Of a stretch of 64,000 bases of DNA, positions 44,501 through 59,500 are shown one piece after another. Source of the DNA: Hermatobates lingyangjiaoensis (lineage: Eukaryota; Arthropoda; Insecta; Hemiptera; Hermatobatidae). Where the stretch lies: positions 186,001 through 250,000 of the forward strand of contig JAPFBL010000002.1 of NCBI GenBank assembly GCA_026182355.1, written 5' to 3'. Position 1 is the first letter of the stretch; each line of letters opens with the position of its first letter. Made by a program: the position numbers and the translations under genes. The notes beneath the pieces were generated by a model. The model was given only the letters and a program-made list of their open reading frames with translations. It ran no database searches and was not told the origin of the DNA.

Positions 44501-47500
44501 TCTTAGTAAAAAAATGAAAGGGGACAGGACATATTATAAGAACTAAAGATAAACGATGGTCAAGAGTTATTATAGAAGGATGATAAGAGGAGAATGAAGG
44601 GCAGACCAAGCGGCAAATGGTAGGAAGAAAGGAAAAGGGTTTGTAATGGACCAACGAGGAGAACAGTAGCCAAAGACAGAATGGAATGGAGAAGATTTGA
44701 AACAGCATTCTTTCGAGAAGGGTTACACGAATACAAATTTTATATAATTCAGAAGATTTAAAAATTTTTTTCCAAATTGTACAAAGTAATTGATTTACAC
44801 TAATATGTACTTTATGCATCAATATTTTTTTTTAAAAAGTAATTATTAATATTAATGAATATTTTAAGTTGGAGTAAATATGTGATCATTGTACTGAGTT
44901 GAAAAAAGTAAGTCTAACTCAAGCCTATGTAAGCAATTACACATATGCTCATTCGTTTTGTTAACAATAAATGATTATTATTACTATTAATCGTCCCTCG
45001 AAGAGGACGTTAAGCCGTTGGTGCCGAGCCTGTACGGTGTCAGTTACTCGTTAAAGATCCCTGCTATAAATAACTAATGCTTGAGTCAGGCCAAATTCAG
45101 GATTCCCAATGTAGAATATTCATTATCGACCTAAAGACGTTGGAACCGAACTGTAACGATCATAAACTACAGTCTAATAAACTTGAGTAATAAAAAGTTG
45201 AAGATTCAGCTTGGTAATGTGACTCGCCATTAAGTAAATTAAAATGGGTACCAGTCAATAAATCAGTCACACTACAATCAGAAAAGGCAAAGCTACAAGT
45301 GTTGGCTTTGCAAACAACAGTAAGCAGTAATTTCTCGCTTAAATATAAAAAAGTATTGTAAATAAATCATGCAATTAACAGAATTCCAGAAAAGTATTTA
45401 AAATCAGTAATAATTGAAATGTTTGTTTCTTATATTTAATTCATATATATATTTAATGAATATAATACATGCTATATTAATCAATATGCAATCTTAACTT
45501 TGTAAATTATGTATCAGTTATCTACTTTAACAGAGCCTATATCAGTGGTGGGATTCAAATATTTTAGGATCAGGTTGTATCTCAAATATTATAACTGCAA
45601 TGGTTATTTTTGGCTGTTGTGGTGTAGTGGTATGCGGTAATAAAAAGAGAATTGACTGTCTCTAACCTACGGCACGAGGCTATATGCCTCGCTAAGGTAA
45701 ATACATACATACCATTGTTACTCGGCACATCAAGTATCACGGATTTGCAATTTTTGCAATCCACATGATCATGCATGTATATAGTAGACTAATTGAAAAT
45801 GAAATCAAATACGACTGACTGACAAATTTATTTCAAATATTTCCATATAAGTCACTTGTTTTTCATTGAACTCTTTCGCTCTTTTTTTTAACACGCCTGC
45901 CATGAGCAGATGATTTTGGCGTAACTTAATTTCACAGATGATGTTGTATCCCACTCTATTTGCAGTAGAACAAGCAGATCTATAGTCATCAAGTTGTTGA
46001 CATTTTCTACAAGTAATTTACTTCTTTCATCTGAATAGATGACATTCATTGTAGAAAATCCTCTTTCAGCCTCTGCTGAACTGACAGCTATAGCACCTAA
46101 GGTGCTTTTGGCCTCTCTAATACTTAGGAGCATGGTATGATTTTCACAATTTTGTTTTACATCTACATAGTCTCTAAAGTAATTGATATTAATCTTGAGG
46201 GAGAAAATTTCCTGAATCTACCAAGCTCCTCTTCTGCTTACATCCACTGTACAGTGATCTCTTCAATATTCCATGAATGAGGTTCTATCAAGTTTACACG
46301 CTCATGAGCCAGATTTGAATCCATTAGCCTCTTCTGAAAGTTACAGATTATAGAGTCAAGCAGATTCTCTCTCAGTAAATTCACAAACTTGCATAATTCA
46401 GAAGAAACTATATTCTTGAAATCGTCAGACGTTAGTTTTATATCAACGTCTTTTTCTGCTGCCCTGCATCTTTATTGAACATTGCAATGCTTTAATTGTT
46501 CTTCTTTTTCAACCACTGGCAGGGATACAATTTTGGCTTCCAATGCATTAGAAAGCAAAGAAATTGCCTTCAGTATGTCTAGCATGAGTGCCAAGTTATA
46601 TAGGAAATATTGTTTGACATCCGAGCAGCTATCCCTAAAAATTTAATATCACTGCAGAAAAATTCATAAAGTACACGATAATGCCGCCACACTGCTTGTG
46701 ATTCTCTTAAACTACATGCAGCCCATCAAGGGCCCTAAAACTCTGCCTATTTTGAGTATTTCTTGTCCAAGCTGCGCAGAAATATTGTAGAACTGCATTT
46801 GATTTTTACTAGACTGGTGGACTAAAAGATGCATCAGCTGATTTCTGTTAGCAGTTGTGTGAAGTCACTTATTCATATAACAACTGTTGTACAGATTAGT
46901 GTGTAAAAAAATAGCCAAAAAGTCTAGCAAAAATTTGCAAGCCAAACCTGCTTGGAAAACGCCAAATTTTACAAATTTGAAAACAAAAAAAGTCAAAAGG
47001 TAATTCTGTTATATAAAAATCAATGATCGAATATTGCCATACTAGTACATTTTCCGAAATTTCAGTAACCGGTTCACAAAAATTGTGACCGTTTAGGAAC
47101 CGTTCTAGCGGCCAGTGTGAACAGGCTGAATTAAATCAGCCTTATAATCTGAACTATAAACTGAAAACTTTGAAATTAAATAATAATCAAAATCAAATTT
47201 AACTGATAATTTGTATTACCATTAAAACTTACCTACTAAGTAATACATTACTTCATCTTCAAAGGACAATTCGCTAAACCAGATAGCATTGGACTCAGAG
47301 TCACTTACAAACATCCCGTACTTCGGATCTAGAATCTCTCTTAGCAGAAGCATAAAAAATTCCTTTTTCACACCTCCTGCATCAACTGCTTCCTCTCCTA
47401 TTATATGCACCTCGAAGAAGAAAATCAATTAGGCCCATACAAACTTCCAATACAAACAAATTTAAAAGTACTTACCTTAAGTGGTTTCTTGAAATCCTTG

Positions 47501-50500
47501 TTCGGGTAATTAGACAATTCTCTTAAAGTGTCTTGGACCAAGTTTTCCCTCGTTACGTGGATCTCAAGTAAAGGTGTAACTCCAGCAGGCATACCAGAAA
47601 AAAATGGTCTTAGCAGAGCCTGATGTGTGGCTTGGTTCATAGCTGACTGCATCTAAAAGAAATTATAAACAACTATAACAGGAGTTTATTTTGTTATAAT
47701 ACAAAATTAGTTTTAACTAATTTTAGTATAATTTTGTACAATCATACAATTTCGCCAACAACCGAATAATACAATTTCGCCGAACAAAGTTCAAATTTAT
47801 CATATAAAGCTATTTATCACATATTTCAACTTTGTAAAGAGAGTTTGTAACAGCCAATTTATTTAAGATTAAGTCTATTCATAGTTTTAACCAGTCTTCC
47901 ATTTCTAGACACAATTTTCATCGATATTATGGTCTTCCCCTACTTCCAATTCATCTTTCTGTTACTTTAATACTTCACCTCTAGTTCTACCCTCCTCCAG
48001 AAAGTGTCGTCTCTATTGTCCCCTATATGAAATTTCTAAAGTCGCACACGTCTCAGGAAAATACCAGAAAAAGTTCAACTCTCAGTGTACCATCTCTGGC
48101 AGGTATACCGTCTACTATCCTCGCTAATTCCAGTCCACTTGTTAATCTTGATTGTTGGTAAGAAGAACAATATCTTCCACTTAAACAGCACCTCTTTTAT
48201 AGCTTTATTATGCAAGAAAGCAAGTTTTTAAGGTCGATATGATTTTTATGTTTTATGTAATACTGTTTTGAAACGGATTTTTCAACTCTAATATATAGAA
48301 ATTAGAAATAAATTTATTTTTAATTTTTCAAAACTTTCTTTTTTAATGGGGTTAAAAGTTTATTAAATTTGTTTGCATTAATTTAAAAGTTTTTTTTATA
48401 AATCATACGTTTTCGTTTTTAGAAATGTCTGATTTCTTTGATGACTACTATACATGTATACGAGTACTGCAATAAAATGAAAGTCTAGGACTAACGGATT
48501 ATCAACGACCAGTGGGAGGGGGGAATTGCTGCTACGCCATTAGTTGTGTCATAGAAACAAATTTGAATTGTTCCTGTAATACTTCTCTCAACATTTCGTA
48601 GCTGACAAGTGGGTTATAAATAACTTGAATTGAAAAAAGAATGCAAATCAACCATTGACCAGAAACATATTAGACTATTAGTCAAAAAGACCTACAATAA
48701 AAGTCACAACCACATTAAAAAAAAAAGTGAAATAGGTGAAAAATGGGAGCGGCAATGGGATTTTTAACAGGGCACCATACTTAATGAAACATTTTAACAG
48801 GTCACTATACTCAACAAAACATTTTAAAGGAAAGGGAATTTTCTATGAGGGAACTAGGTTGAAAATTCAATATATAGTTCATATTAACACGGATTAAAAC
48901 AAATATTTGCATGGTAGAATGACCCTTTCCGAACCGTAACCAGGGTGAATTCTTTCTTTGCGGGTGTATTTTTATAATTAAATAATTATAATATAATTCT
49001 GCCATTTGTAGTTATTAACGGTGAGATCAACAATTTCAGTATTAAATATATAAACAATAGGAAGGATGTAGAAAATATTAAAATACTAGACTACTCATGA
49101 CCCTTTGTCACTCAGTAATTATAACAATAGTTATTGAAAATAATTCACTGAACATGATTGACAGGGATAATTTTAATTGTTGTTTCTTGTTATTAAGGCA
49201 CGGAAACAGATTCTTATATGACCCAAGCTTTTGACATAATATTCTTAACATGATTCAAGATATATACACAGTAAGTATATTTAGCAAAATAAAAATCATT
49301 TATTTAATCATATAAATAAATAAAACATCAATTCAAGTTATATACACACTGATATATATATATATATATGTTTAAAACAAACAAAACTTGTAAATTGAAG
49401 TATTCAATTCATTTACCTAACATAAAATAACATTAATGGAAGGAATGTGTCTTCATAATATTACCTTAGAACATTCGTATTTTATCTGGCAGTTGTGTTC
49501 AAGTTTGTTTGTAAAATTATTTATTTTTAACCTCTAATGTAGTAGTTTATTACACATTTGTTACATTTATTTATAATACATTTGCTCTACTGTCATCAGC
49601 GAGCACGCAAGCCTCTGGGCTACTCTGGCTCCATGGCTTTATTTTATTATCAGTGTTTATATTTCGCAAATTTTAAATTACATTTTTTTTTGTTACATTT
49701 ATATATAATAAATTTTCACTACTGTCATCGGCGAGCACGCAAGAAACTGGCTACCCTGGATCCATGCCTTTACTTTATTACCATTGTTTACATTATTCAA
49801 ATTATAATTCAATAATTTTTTTTGTTACATTTATTCTTAATATATTTGTGCTACTGTCATCGGCGAGCACGCAAGCCAGTGAGCTACCCTGGCTCCATGC
49901 CTTTAGTTAATTACCAGTATTTATATTACGCAAATATTAAATTAAAAAAATTTTTTTGTTACATTTATATGTAGTACATTGCACTACTGTCATCGGCGAG
50001 TACGCAACACACTTGCTACTCTGGCTCCAATTTTGGGAATATAGTGATAATTTTCTTTCATTTAACATTATTAAAGTAATAAATTATAAACATTATTTAA
50101 TTATTATTATTATTTAATAATTATGTAAATAATATGAATAATAATATAGATATTAAATAATATATAAATGGGTGAACAAACAAACAAACAAACTCACGAA
50201 CTTTATATATAGAGATTACCTTTGAGTTAGAAAGTTAATTCAAAATTACCATTGTGTAGTCACAATCTTTGGAAACTAACCTATCACAGAACACAAGTAT
50301 TATCAACAGAATGTCAAAGATACTGAGCAACTCAACGCATGTGAGTCCGTCAAAATGGCGAAATTAATTATTATGCTTTACTATAGTAAAGTAAAATTAC
50401 CTGCAAAGACTGATCAGTTTGCAATAAAAGAGTTTTCGCCTCAGCATCAAAGAGGAAAGGATAATGGCACAAGCACGGCTTACCTGCCTGAAACAGAATT

Positions 50501-53500
50501 GACAGAACATATAGAAGTTATAAGAATAAACTATATATTGAAATGAACAAGTAAGTTAATGCACCAAACCCCCACCAACTCAAACAAAGTAATTACCAAA
50601 ACATCAGTCCTGCCCAACATTTTATATTAAAAAGTACCTTCACACATCAATAACCCCAAAAACAACATTGTTTACAAGTAAAAAGTTTAAACTTTAAGTC
50701 AAAAGTTTGAAGTTCCCCTAATTATGAATTCGAGTCTTTCAATTTGAAAGCAGACAAAGTCGTGCCAGGAATAGTTTTATGAGCAAAGCAAATTGTAATT
50801 TCTTTTAGCAGCACTATTTAATTATAACAGATAACGAATTCAAATAGTAATTCACCAGTAAATATATATACAGTTATATATCATATCCTCAACGACCTTT
50901 CTGTCATAGTTTTGACAACAGGAATTTGAATCGATCCTCTACGACTCTGAGACACTCGGCTAAGGTATATCTATTAACTAACTAATACTCATAAACATTA
51001 AGCCACCAAAATTACTTCACAAACAATAGTTAATGAACAACATTCCATTACATGACTGTTTTACCAAGTTGTTTATAGCCAACTACGAAATTATGGCGTA
51101 AAAGAACTATTCTTCCATTTTTCTTACTAAAAGTAGAAATTAGTATTATTTCATAAAGGTAATTCTATAATACTCAAATTACTCAACAAACTAATACAAT
51201 TAGCAAAATATTTCAGCCACCTTTCTTACCATCTTCAGACTTCAAAATTCAATTTAAAAAAAATTTAAACTTATAAAGTTTAAAATAAACAGACCAATAT
51301 CAGAGAAACAGAAACATTGTATGAATCTAATTCGTTTTCATCTCCTTGATTACATTTGCCTCTTATAATCCATAAATCTGCAGAAATTAGTCGAATCCAC
51401 ATCTAACTTCATTCAAAGTTGTGCTCCGATCATGCATCGAAAAGTAGAGTTCCAGAACTTCATAATTATTCAACCTCTTGTCTGTTTGAATTATTCAAAC
51501 CTTGTAGTCTGCAGATGGTTATATGGATAGCTGAAATTTGCATTAGCTTGTTAAGGGACTAAAAACTCTTCTTCTACAACCTTTATAATAAAAAAAAAAG
51601 GAAAACTAATCAAATTAAATACATACATATAATTAGTATCACACAAGTTAGTATAATTTATGTTAAGAGATAACTTATAAATCGTGTGCTGGTGTTAGGG
51701 TCGTTTAACCTGTTTTTGATGTCTTTTCAGAAGGGTTTTGAAAGGTGTCAAAAAACTCGACTGGACGGACTTTAATGAAGGGGAATATAATAAAAGAATC
51801 AAATTAAAAAAAATATGTAAATAAAAAGGAAAAATAATAATATTATGAAAGAAAATACAGTAATCAATTAATAGGATGTTACACAAGTTTAAGACTACAT
51901 TTCGAATAGTAGTCTTATATAAGTTCTATTTAAAGACGAACATCATCCAAAACCAGTGGAACAACCCCAAAAATAGCATGTGAGGTAAGACAGTTCATTC
52001 GTCTCCTAAAGTAAATCAAACAAATTAAGATTTACATAGAAGATAAAAATGAAATTGAACCTTGTCATTTGAACCTTCAACAACCCATCGTATATAATCA
52101 AATCTAATGTCAACATAGTCCTGAATGTCAGAGAAGTAGAAAGTTTCATACGGGACTTTGATGGTGTTAGTTTTGAGTTTATTGACAAGATTGAGAAATG
52201 AGAGGACTTCGAGAGCCTTTATCATGGTAGGGCCACACTGGCGGAGCTGGAACTATCAACAAAAAGAAAAACATCTAGAGCAAATCATCATACAATAACA
52301 GCAATGTGGTAATGCTTGTTAGGTGCTCTTACTTTTAGTTCTTTTCCAGGCGTATTTCTTAAAAGTTGAGCAACAACACTTTTGTATATTGTAATAAGCC
52401 TTTCAAAATATTCTGCTCGCATTAAATAATACCAGTTAGCTGAAAGTAATAGTTATCATACTACTATAATGTATTTATTACTTCAATAAATTCCATAATT
52501 CAAGTCAGTTATTACAAAAAAAGATACATAATGATCGCCATACCTACGACATTGGCGGCACCTGTTTTAAGTTGAAGAATTGAGTTGGCAAAGGGTCCTT
52601 GGAGAAAGGCACTGTGTTTGGAATTAATAAATTCGTGGTAAAGAGGAAGTATAAGGTACACTCGGAGGGTCTCGACATCTGGTGGTGAAGTAGCCAGATT
52701 TTCAACAACGCGAAATACGCACTGCATTACCTAGGCCCAACAAACAACTTCCATTAATATCTTTAATTGTATTCCTACCAAGCTATATGGAGGGGTTCTA
52801 TCTTTTTTGTATCGAAAAGCTCATTTCGAATATATCCACTTGCACCAAGCTCCTCCATTTTTTTTTCATAATCCAATTTATAGCAAGAATAATAAAGTAA
52901 ATATTCATCATGCTATTTGTTACTTGACCACTCAATATTCACGTTTTGAGATTTTTTGAGGGTTTTTGTCTTCATATTAAAAAACACTTCTTCGCCAACG
53001 TTTCGACATATATTTATGTCCTCACGGCTAAAACATTAATACATTGAGCACAATTATTACGACTACATTAGGTCTATTCTTTGCTAATGTGTAACAAAAA
53101 AGATAAACTATAGATTTTCGTATTTCAGTCTGGTTGTGTATTACATTGATAAGAAACTCCAGAGATTTAATTTGTTTACCTGGGAAGTCTGTTGTATATC
53201 CTTGTTTTGTTTTTTTTCCCCATTCCTATGATCTCCTCTACATATTAAATAACTAACGGGAAGTTGATAGGGCACCACATTATCCTGGAAACATAAGAAA
53301 AATGCAAAACTCCAGGACAACGTAGTGTCCTATCAACTTCCCGTTAGTTATTTAATATGTAGAGGAGATCATACGAATGGGAAAAAAAAACAAAACAAGG
53401 ATATACAACAGACTTCCCAGGTAAACAAATTAAATCTCTGGAGTTTCTTATCAATGTAATACACAACCAGACTGAAATACGAAAATCTATAGTTTATCTT

Positions 53501-56500
53501 TTTTGTTACATATTAGCAAAGAATAGACCTAATGTAGTCGTTATAATTGTGTTCAATGTATTAATGTTTTAGCCCTGAGGAGGACATAAATATATGTCGA
53601 AACGTTGACGAAGAAGCGTTTTTTAATATACAGACCAAAACCCTCAACAAATCTCAAAACCTGTATATAAAAAATATTCACCTCTAATAGGTCATGGTTG
53701 TTTGGGTCAGGATTTATATATAAAATCTTATGTAAAATGAATAATGACTAAATTACATAGAAAAGATTAAATTGCTTAAAATATAAATCACAAAAGTCAG
53801 CAAGATATTTGGCATTACATTTCATTACGTATGATGCTAACTGCAGTACATGAGTTATTTGCGAGTCACAGAGACCATGCTTTCGGTGTAACACCCAAAC
53901 AATCCTAGATAATATTTTCTGCCCATGCACCATATTTTATCTTTTCTGAATAACAATAACCAACAATAATTTTTAACTAAAAAAAAAAAAAAAAAAAATG
54001 ATTTACCTAATTATCTAGATCATTACTGAATTCCTTAATTCAAATTAAAATAAATTACTTAAAAAAAAGTTGTAACTGGTTAATTATTACTAACTAACGA
54101 AAATTACAAAAATTCTAAATGGAGATATCATGAACCCATACAGTCGTTCCATGGACTATAGGAAGTGTGCATGTACAATTCACGGTTTTCAATAAACCAT
54201 TTTGACAAAGTGTTTTTTAACTTACATTCCTATAGGCATTTTGTAGAAAGAGTTTTGGTTCAATAACAACTTATCATTAAAGTGGATTTTATACGCGCTT
54301 TGTATATCTACTTATAAGATATTATACCTCGTTAGTTTATCGTACTCATTTGCACTGGTAATAACAAATTGTATCAAACACTTTGAATTTTACATACCGG
54401 TACAATTCAGGGCAAAATACTATAAAATGTCTATTAAAACATATTGGGACCCCGGACATAAAGGAAAAAACCTTGACATTGCACTACACTCTTTGTTTTG
54501 CTCGTGTTGACATAATTTATGTATTTTTCATAATACTGTTATAAAGAATCTGTAATGGTCAACACTCAATTTTACTATGAGTTAATATAATATCAAACTT
54601 CTTGCTTATATCACAGATTTAGACATAATATCAGTGACGTACAGTGAGGGTTGGGGTTGGGGGAGGTACTGACTCACAAATCAGATTTACAAACATATAA
54701 TAGGATGAGAGAATAGAAGCAAATAAGATACTTCTTGAGACATAGGTACTGCCAGCATCAAGCCAAGCATTTTCCCTGCCGATTTATGTCATATCAATAA
54801 GATGTAAATATAAGTGCAATAGATTACCGAAAACCATGGAAAAGAAGACGTATCATTTTATTACATGAATGTATTCTCAACCCTCATATTGAAAACATAC
54901 ACAGAAATGGGAACAAGCACACGCTCGCTCAATCCAGCCTGTGAGTATTGCGCAATCTAGGGAGAGGCATGGGCCTCCCTTTACTGCACGTCACTACATT
55001 AAAATAAATGTCCACAAGAGACATGGTTATTCGTCTTTCATTCCTGGAAATAGTACAGATAGTGATAGATCCAGTTATACATACTCGTATATACGCATAT
55101 TTTTGTATACCATTGATATTGCCACAGCAGTAATAATACTAATGTAAAGCCAAACTGAAGATTTCGTTTTACGAAATAATCAATCTATTACACGAAAACA
55201 TGGCTTTTGTATCTGTAACATTACATGACCAATGGATCTGTTACTTACTGTATGTGTCAATGTAGAAGGAGGACAGATAAATGACATCACTTGATCTCTT
55301 TACTTCTGCCATGTGTAAATTTCAAACCATGGGTTAGTATCAACATAATCTAGATAACGATTTATGGGAAATTGTGAAAAACTGACAAGATTGACATAAA
55401 AGCAGTCTGACAATTGATCGGAGTAGATTATTGAACCCTCAGGGGATTTCTCTTCCTTTGCCTGTCCAAAGTGTATTTTCAAATCTCACAAGCGGAACCT
55501 TCGGTTTACTTGTTTTTTTTATTAAAAAAAAATCATATATATATTTAATATTGAAGTAAACTCATAAAGCTATAATGTACATTTGTACATTATAAATAGT
55601 ACATCACATGCCTAAGATAAGTCAAAATAGCATTCACTTAAGAACTATGAAATATTATGTATTAAAGTCAGCATTTACAGCCTTAGGAAAACAAAATGAT
55701 GATTACAAGTGAAAGTATTGAAGTGTTTTGAGTTTTGCTCAGGAGATCAAAAGAGTCGAAAGCCAAGTCTAAGTCAACACCATGGTATTTCGATGTACAG
55801 TTATACTCCAGTTCATCTTGATTAAGAAAGGACCCGTTGATACAACACTCTGATGAAAACACGGTTTCAAGATACCTGAAAATAATATTTTCAATTATAA
55901 TAAATAAACTAAACACCAAACGAGATTTTTTTTTGTCTATAATTTTATGGAAATCCAAATTAATTATATGCATTATAATTTACATTCTTACACAGTGTTC
56001 TAATAAATTCTTATATGGTAAGTGTTAGTCAAACTTGGAAAGAAGAACTACAACTTTTCAGCCAATTTATTTGCAAAAGTAGAAAAGATAATTAAGTTAA
56101 AAAACCTTGAAGGCCGCATCAGAGCAGCAGTGAAAAATACATTAACTGCAGAAGCCCGTAGAAATAGAGGCAGATTATGCAAGTCATTATGGATAGTGCT
56201 ATGGAAATCATATAAACCCCGTATATGTTCCACAATTATTATTTAACACAAATGTTTTCAGATTTAAAGATTAGGTTAGGTTTTTTTGTACTGTATGGCT
56301 GGTGAATAAACTTGAATATCTGTGTTCAATAAAACAAACAATTTTAATGAAAATAATAAGATAGAAAGTTACGTTAGAAGATCTTGGTTAACAGGTTTCT
56401 CGCTGTCGGTATCTGCGCATATCCTCATGACATCTCGAGTGACAGTCCATATTTGAGTTTCAATTTCGTACTGCCGATAGTCCCTGCTGACGCCCTAAAA

Positions 56501-59500
56501 AGACATCCTTGCATTCACACCATCTGATAAATGTTTCAACATACAATTTGAAGTGACTCTGCTTCAGACTTGTAATTTAATCCTAATGAACTGATACGTC
56601 AATGAGAGAGCTTTGAACTTATAAGAATATCTTCAGAAAGAAAGTTATTCTTCAGAAATAACTGAATTTAATTTTCCTTGAAAAGATACAATTAAATTTC
56701 CTATATAGTCTGGATTATATTGAAGAGGGTCAAGTTTAGAATTATCAATAAAGTATTACAAAAGAAACTTGAATTCAATGATGCTAACAAGTTTTTTGCA
56801 TTAATATACCGATATCTTAAATCATATTAATTATAGGAATTGTGTTATATGAATTTATATGAAACCCCTGAAACTGACGTAGAGTGCCAAACCTACAGTG
56901 ACAAATCACACTCGTTACTTTTTTTTCTTTTTACATCATATATACACTTAATATAAATCGTAGCCCGTCTGACCAAATCCCGATTACATAATACATATAG
57001 TCTATCAAAACGATTGATATATTATGAATTTGTTATATATATTTAAAGATATTACAATAAATAATTTGAATTGATATAAATATTGAACACATAAATTATA
57101 TGTGTACTCATTCTTTTTATGTAAACATCTGTTAATGAAATGGTATTAATTGCAAATAAATATATGATATACATATTTTTGTCATAAAAACTCTTCATGC
57201 TAATTGATTTGCATTTCATGTTTTCTTAAATGGAATATATATATTTAGATGTACTCAATATCGACAAATTACAATACGAGTGAAATTAATTTATAAAAGA
57301 GTACAATAAAGAAATAAAGAGTAATGGAATCGCAAAAGAGTGACTTGACTAGCGAAACTTAATCATTAGATAAAAAAAGTGAATCCAATCAATCGCCTTT
57401 CTTTCGTCAAATTTACAGCGATAACAAATCTAACTACGTCTGGAACAGAGTGTATCGCTTTTTGTTACTTAAATAATTTGCTATGGAGATAAATCATTTA
57501 CATTAATCATTTTATTTATTTCAATAATCTAATGCATTCAAAGGAAATCCACAGTGTCAATCAACAAAGGAAGCTGACCATTTAGTTATCATATATTATA
57601 TAAAAAGATAACCAACAATATGAAGCAACATAAACTGGTGAAACATTTATTTCAAGTCGACTATATAAAATAAATCAATCTTTATTAATCAGAGAATATA
57701 CTTGCAGAGATTGATCTTTTTAGATCGGATTCGTACTCAAGGCATACGACAAATGTACAAAATTAGTACGACTAATTAGTTCAAAATTAAAATTGTAAAT
57801 CCATTTTTCAAAGTATTTGAAATATTTCACATTCGTTCTCATTTAACTTGAAAAATAAAAGTTACATTAGGGGACATGGTGACGAAACACTGGTCTCCTC
57901 CAGCAAAGATTCTGTCGATGGTCAAGTTAGAGTCAGCATTGTTCCAGGGACCCAGGACCATCTGGGGGCTATTGCAACTAACCCACTGCTTCGTACCCAG
58001 CTGGCCTAAACCTCCTAGACCGAAAGCATACACCTTCCTTCTTGATGGAATGAATACCAAGCAATGTCGCCTTCAACAAAGTTAATAACTTATACTTTCG
58101 AGGAACACTTAATTCAACTTTTAAAATTAAATGACACTTCTTTTCCTATAAATATCATTCGCCATCCCTCTTCAGGATTATTTTAAGATAATGAAATTAA
58201 TATTTACAAATACAACTGCTATTCAAACGTTAAATACATTTTAACTATAAAAGTTTCCAAACTAATTATATAATTAAAAAAGACTTGTATATATTGAGGA
58301 ATATCCACTTGAATTTAATGGAGACTACAAATTAAGAGAAACCACGATCAGTATATTTACTGATTTTACAAAAATAATTAATTGCAAATTTAGTCTAAAT
58401 TCTCTAAATACCTTTTTTCATCTTGATTTACATAAGAAGGATACAAAAATGTCCTTAAAAAGATTTTAATTCAATAAAATAAAAAGATGTTATTCACTTT
58501 CTATTTCCATTTATGCTCTTAACATTAAAATGGTAAAAACAAAGTATACTATTCTATAATGATAACATCCTGTTCACATAACATAATTCATTTAAAAAAA
58601 GAAAACAAACAAGAGATATACTGAGTTAAATTTTATTTACCGGCCCGTACTGATCTGAATGACAGTGCTGCCCATGAGCTCCATAACCTTCCTGGGGAGA
58701 ATTTCATTGGAATTGGAACCATGACCCAACTGTCCATTTTGACCCGCCCCACAAGTCAGCACTCCACCATCCTAGTTGCACGTTCTCATTGCAGTATAGT
58801 AAACTCATTATTCATTGAAAACTTAAGACACTAAGTGTAACAAAGAAGTAAACCTGAGTTAAAAAGGCACTAAAATCTTCTCCACATGATATATATTTCA
58901 CTCGGATGGAACGAAGCGTCCTCAGATGACTTGGAAAAATGTTATCAACAACTGAATTTAAACCTAACTGGCCGAAATTGTTCTTGCCCCAGCCATAAAC
59001 AGCACCTAAACAGTTCATAAAAATATGCACAAATTATTGACTAGTACACACTCATAAAGGAAAAATATTACTTAATGCAATCAAAAATACAGTAACCAGC
59101 AATAGACTATCAAAATGATGGAGTATTTTTAATTGATATAAAATAGTTGGGGATAAAACTTTATCCCACTCTGTTTCCATCCCCGTTCACTCACCTTTAT
59201 CTCCACCCTCCTTATCTGTGTTGATGTTCGTGTACCTCAGCCTCCACTAAACACCCTCCTACCTTGCCCTTCCTCTCTCTACACTCACATTCTTCTCACA
59301 CTTAACTTCCATCTAAACCTTCTTCTACCTAGCAATTTCTCTCTCTCTTTGTGCCACTCTACATCTTCTCCCCCTCTTCCACTCTGCTTTGATTTACAAG
59401 TTTCTTTAATCTTTCGACCATACAACTATACCATGTCTCCTCTTCTATACTATACCTACCCTCTCTGTATGTAGACCTGTAATACTGAGCTCAATGGGTT

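Noticed and set aside
44009..44822. Minus-strand ORFs of 89 and 113 residues
   Set aside because: Shadows of the purine-rich LINE relic on the other strand.
49558..49815. 85-residue plus-strand ORF
   Set aside because: It reads through two 133-bp repeat units; the repetition explains the ORF.
50355..50546. Plus-strand ORF of 63 residues
   Set aside because: It is the antisense of HERC4 exon 14.
53748..53945. Minus-strand ORF (61 residues) in a HERC4 intron
   Set aside because: HERC4 exon 10 joins exon 11 directly in phase and in family alignment, leaving no room for it; no domain recognised.
55300..55495. Minus-strand ORF (60 residues) considered as a duplicated copy of HERC4 exon 13
   Set aside because: A loose likeness (FYV...YLDYVDT against FYF...YVDIRFDY) is too weak, there is no good splice structure, and it is not needed in the exon chain.
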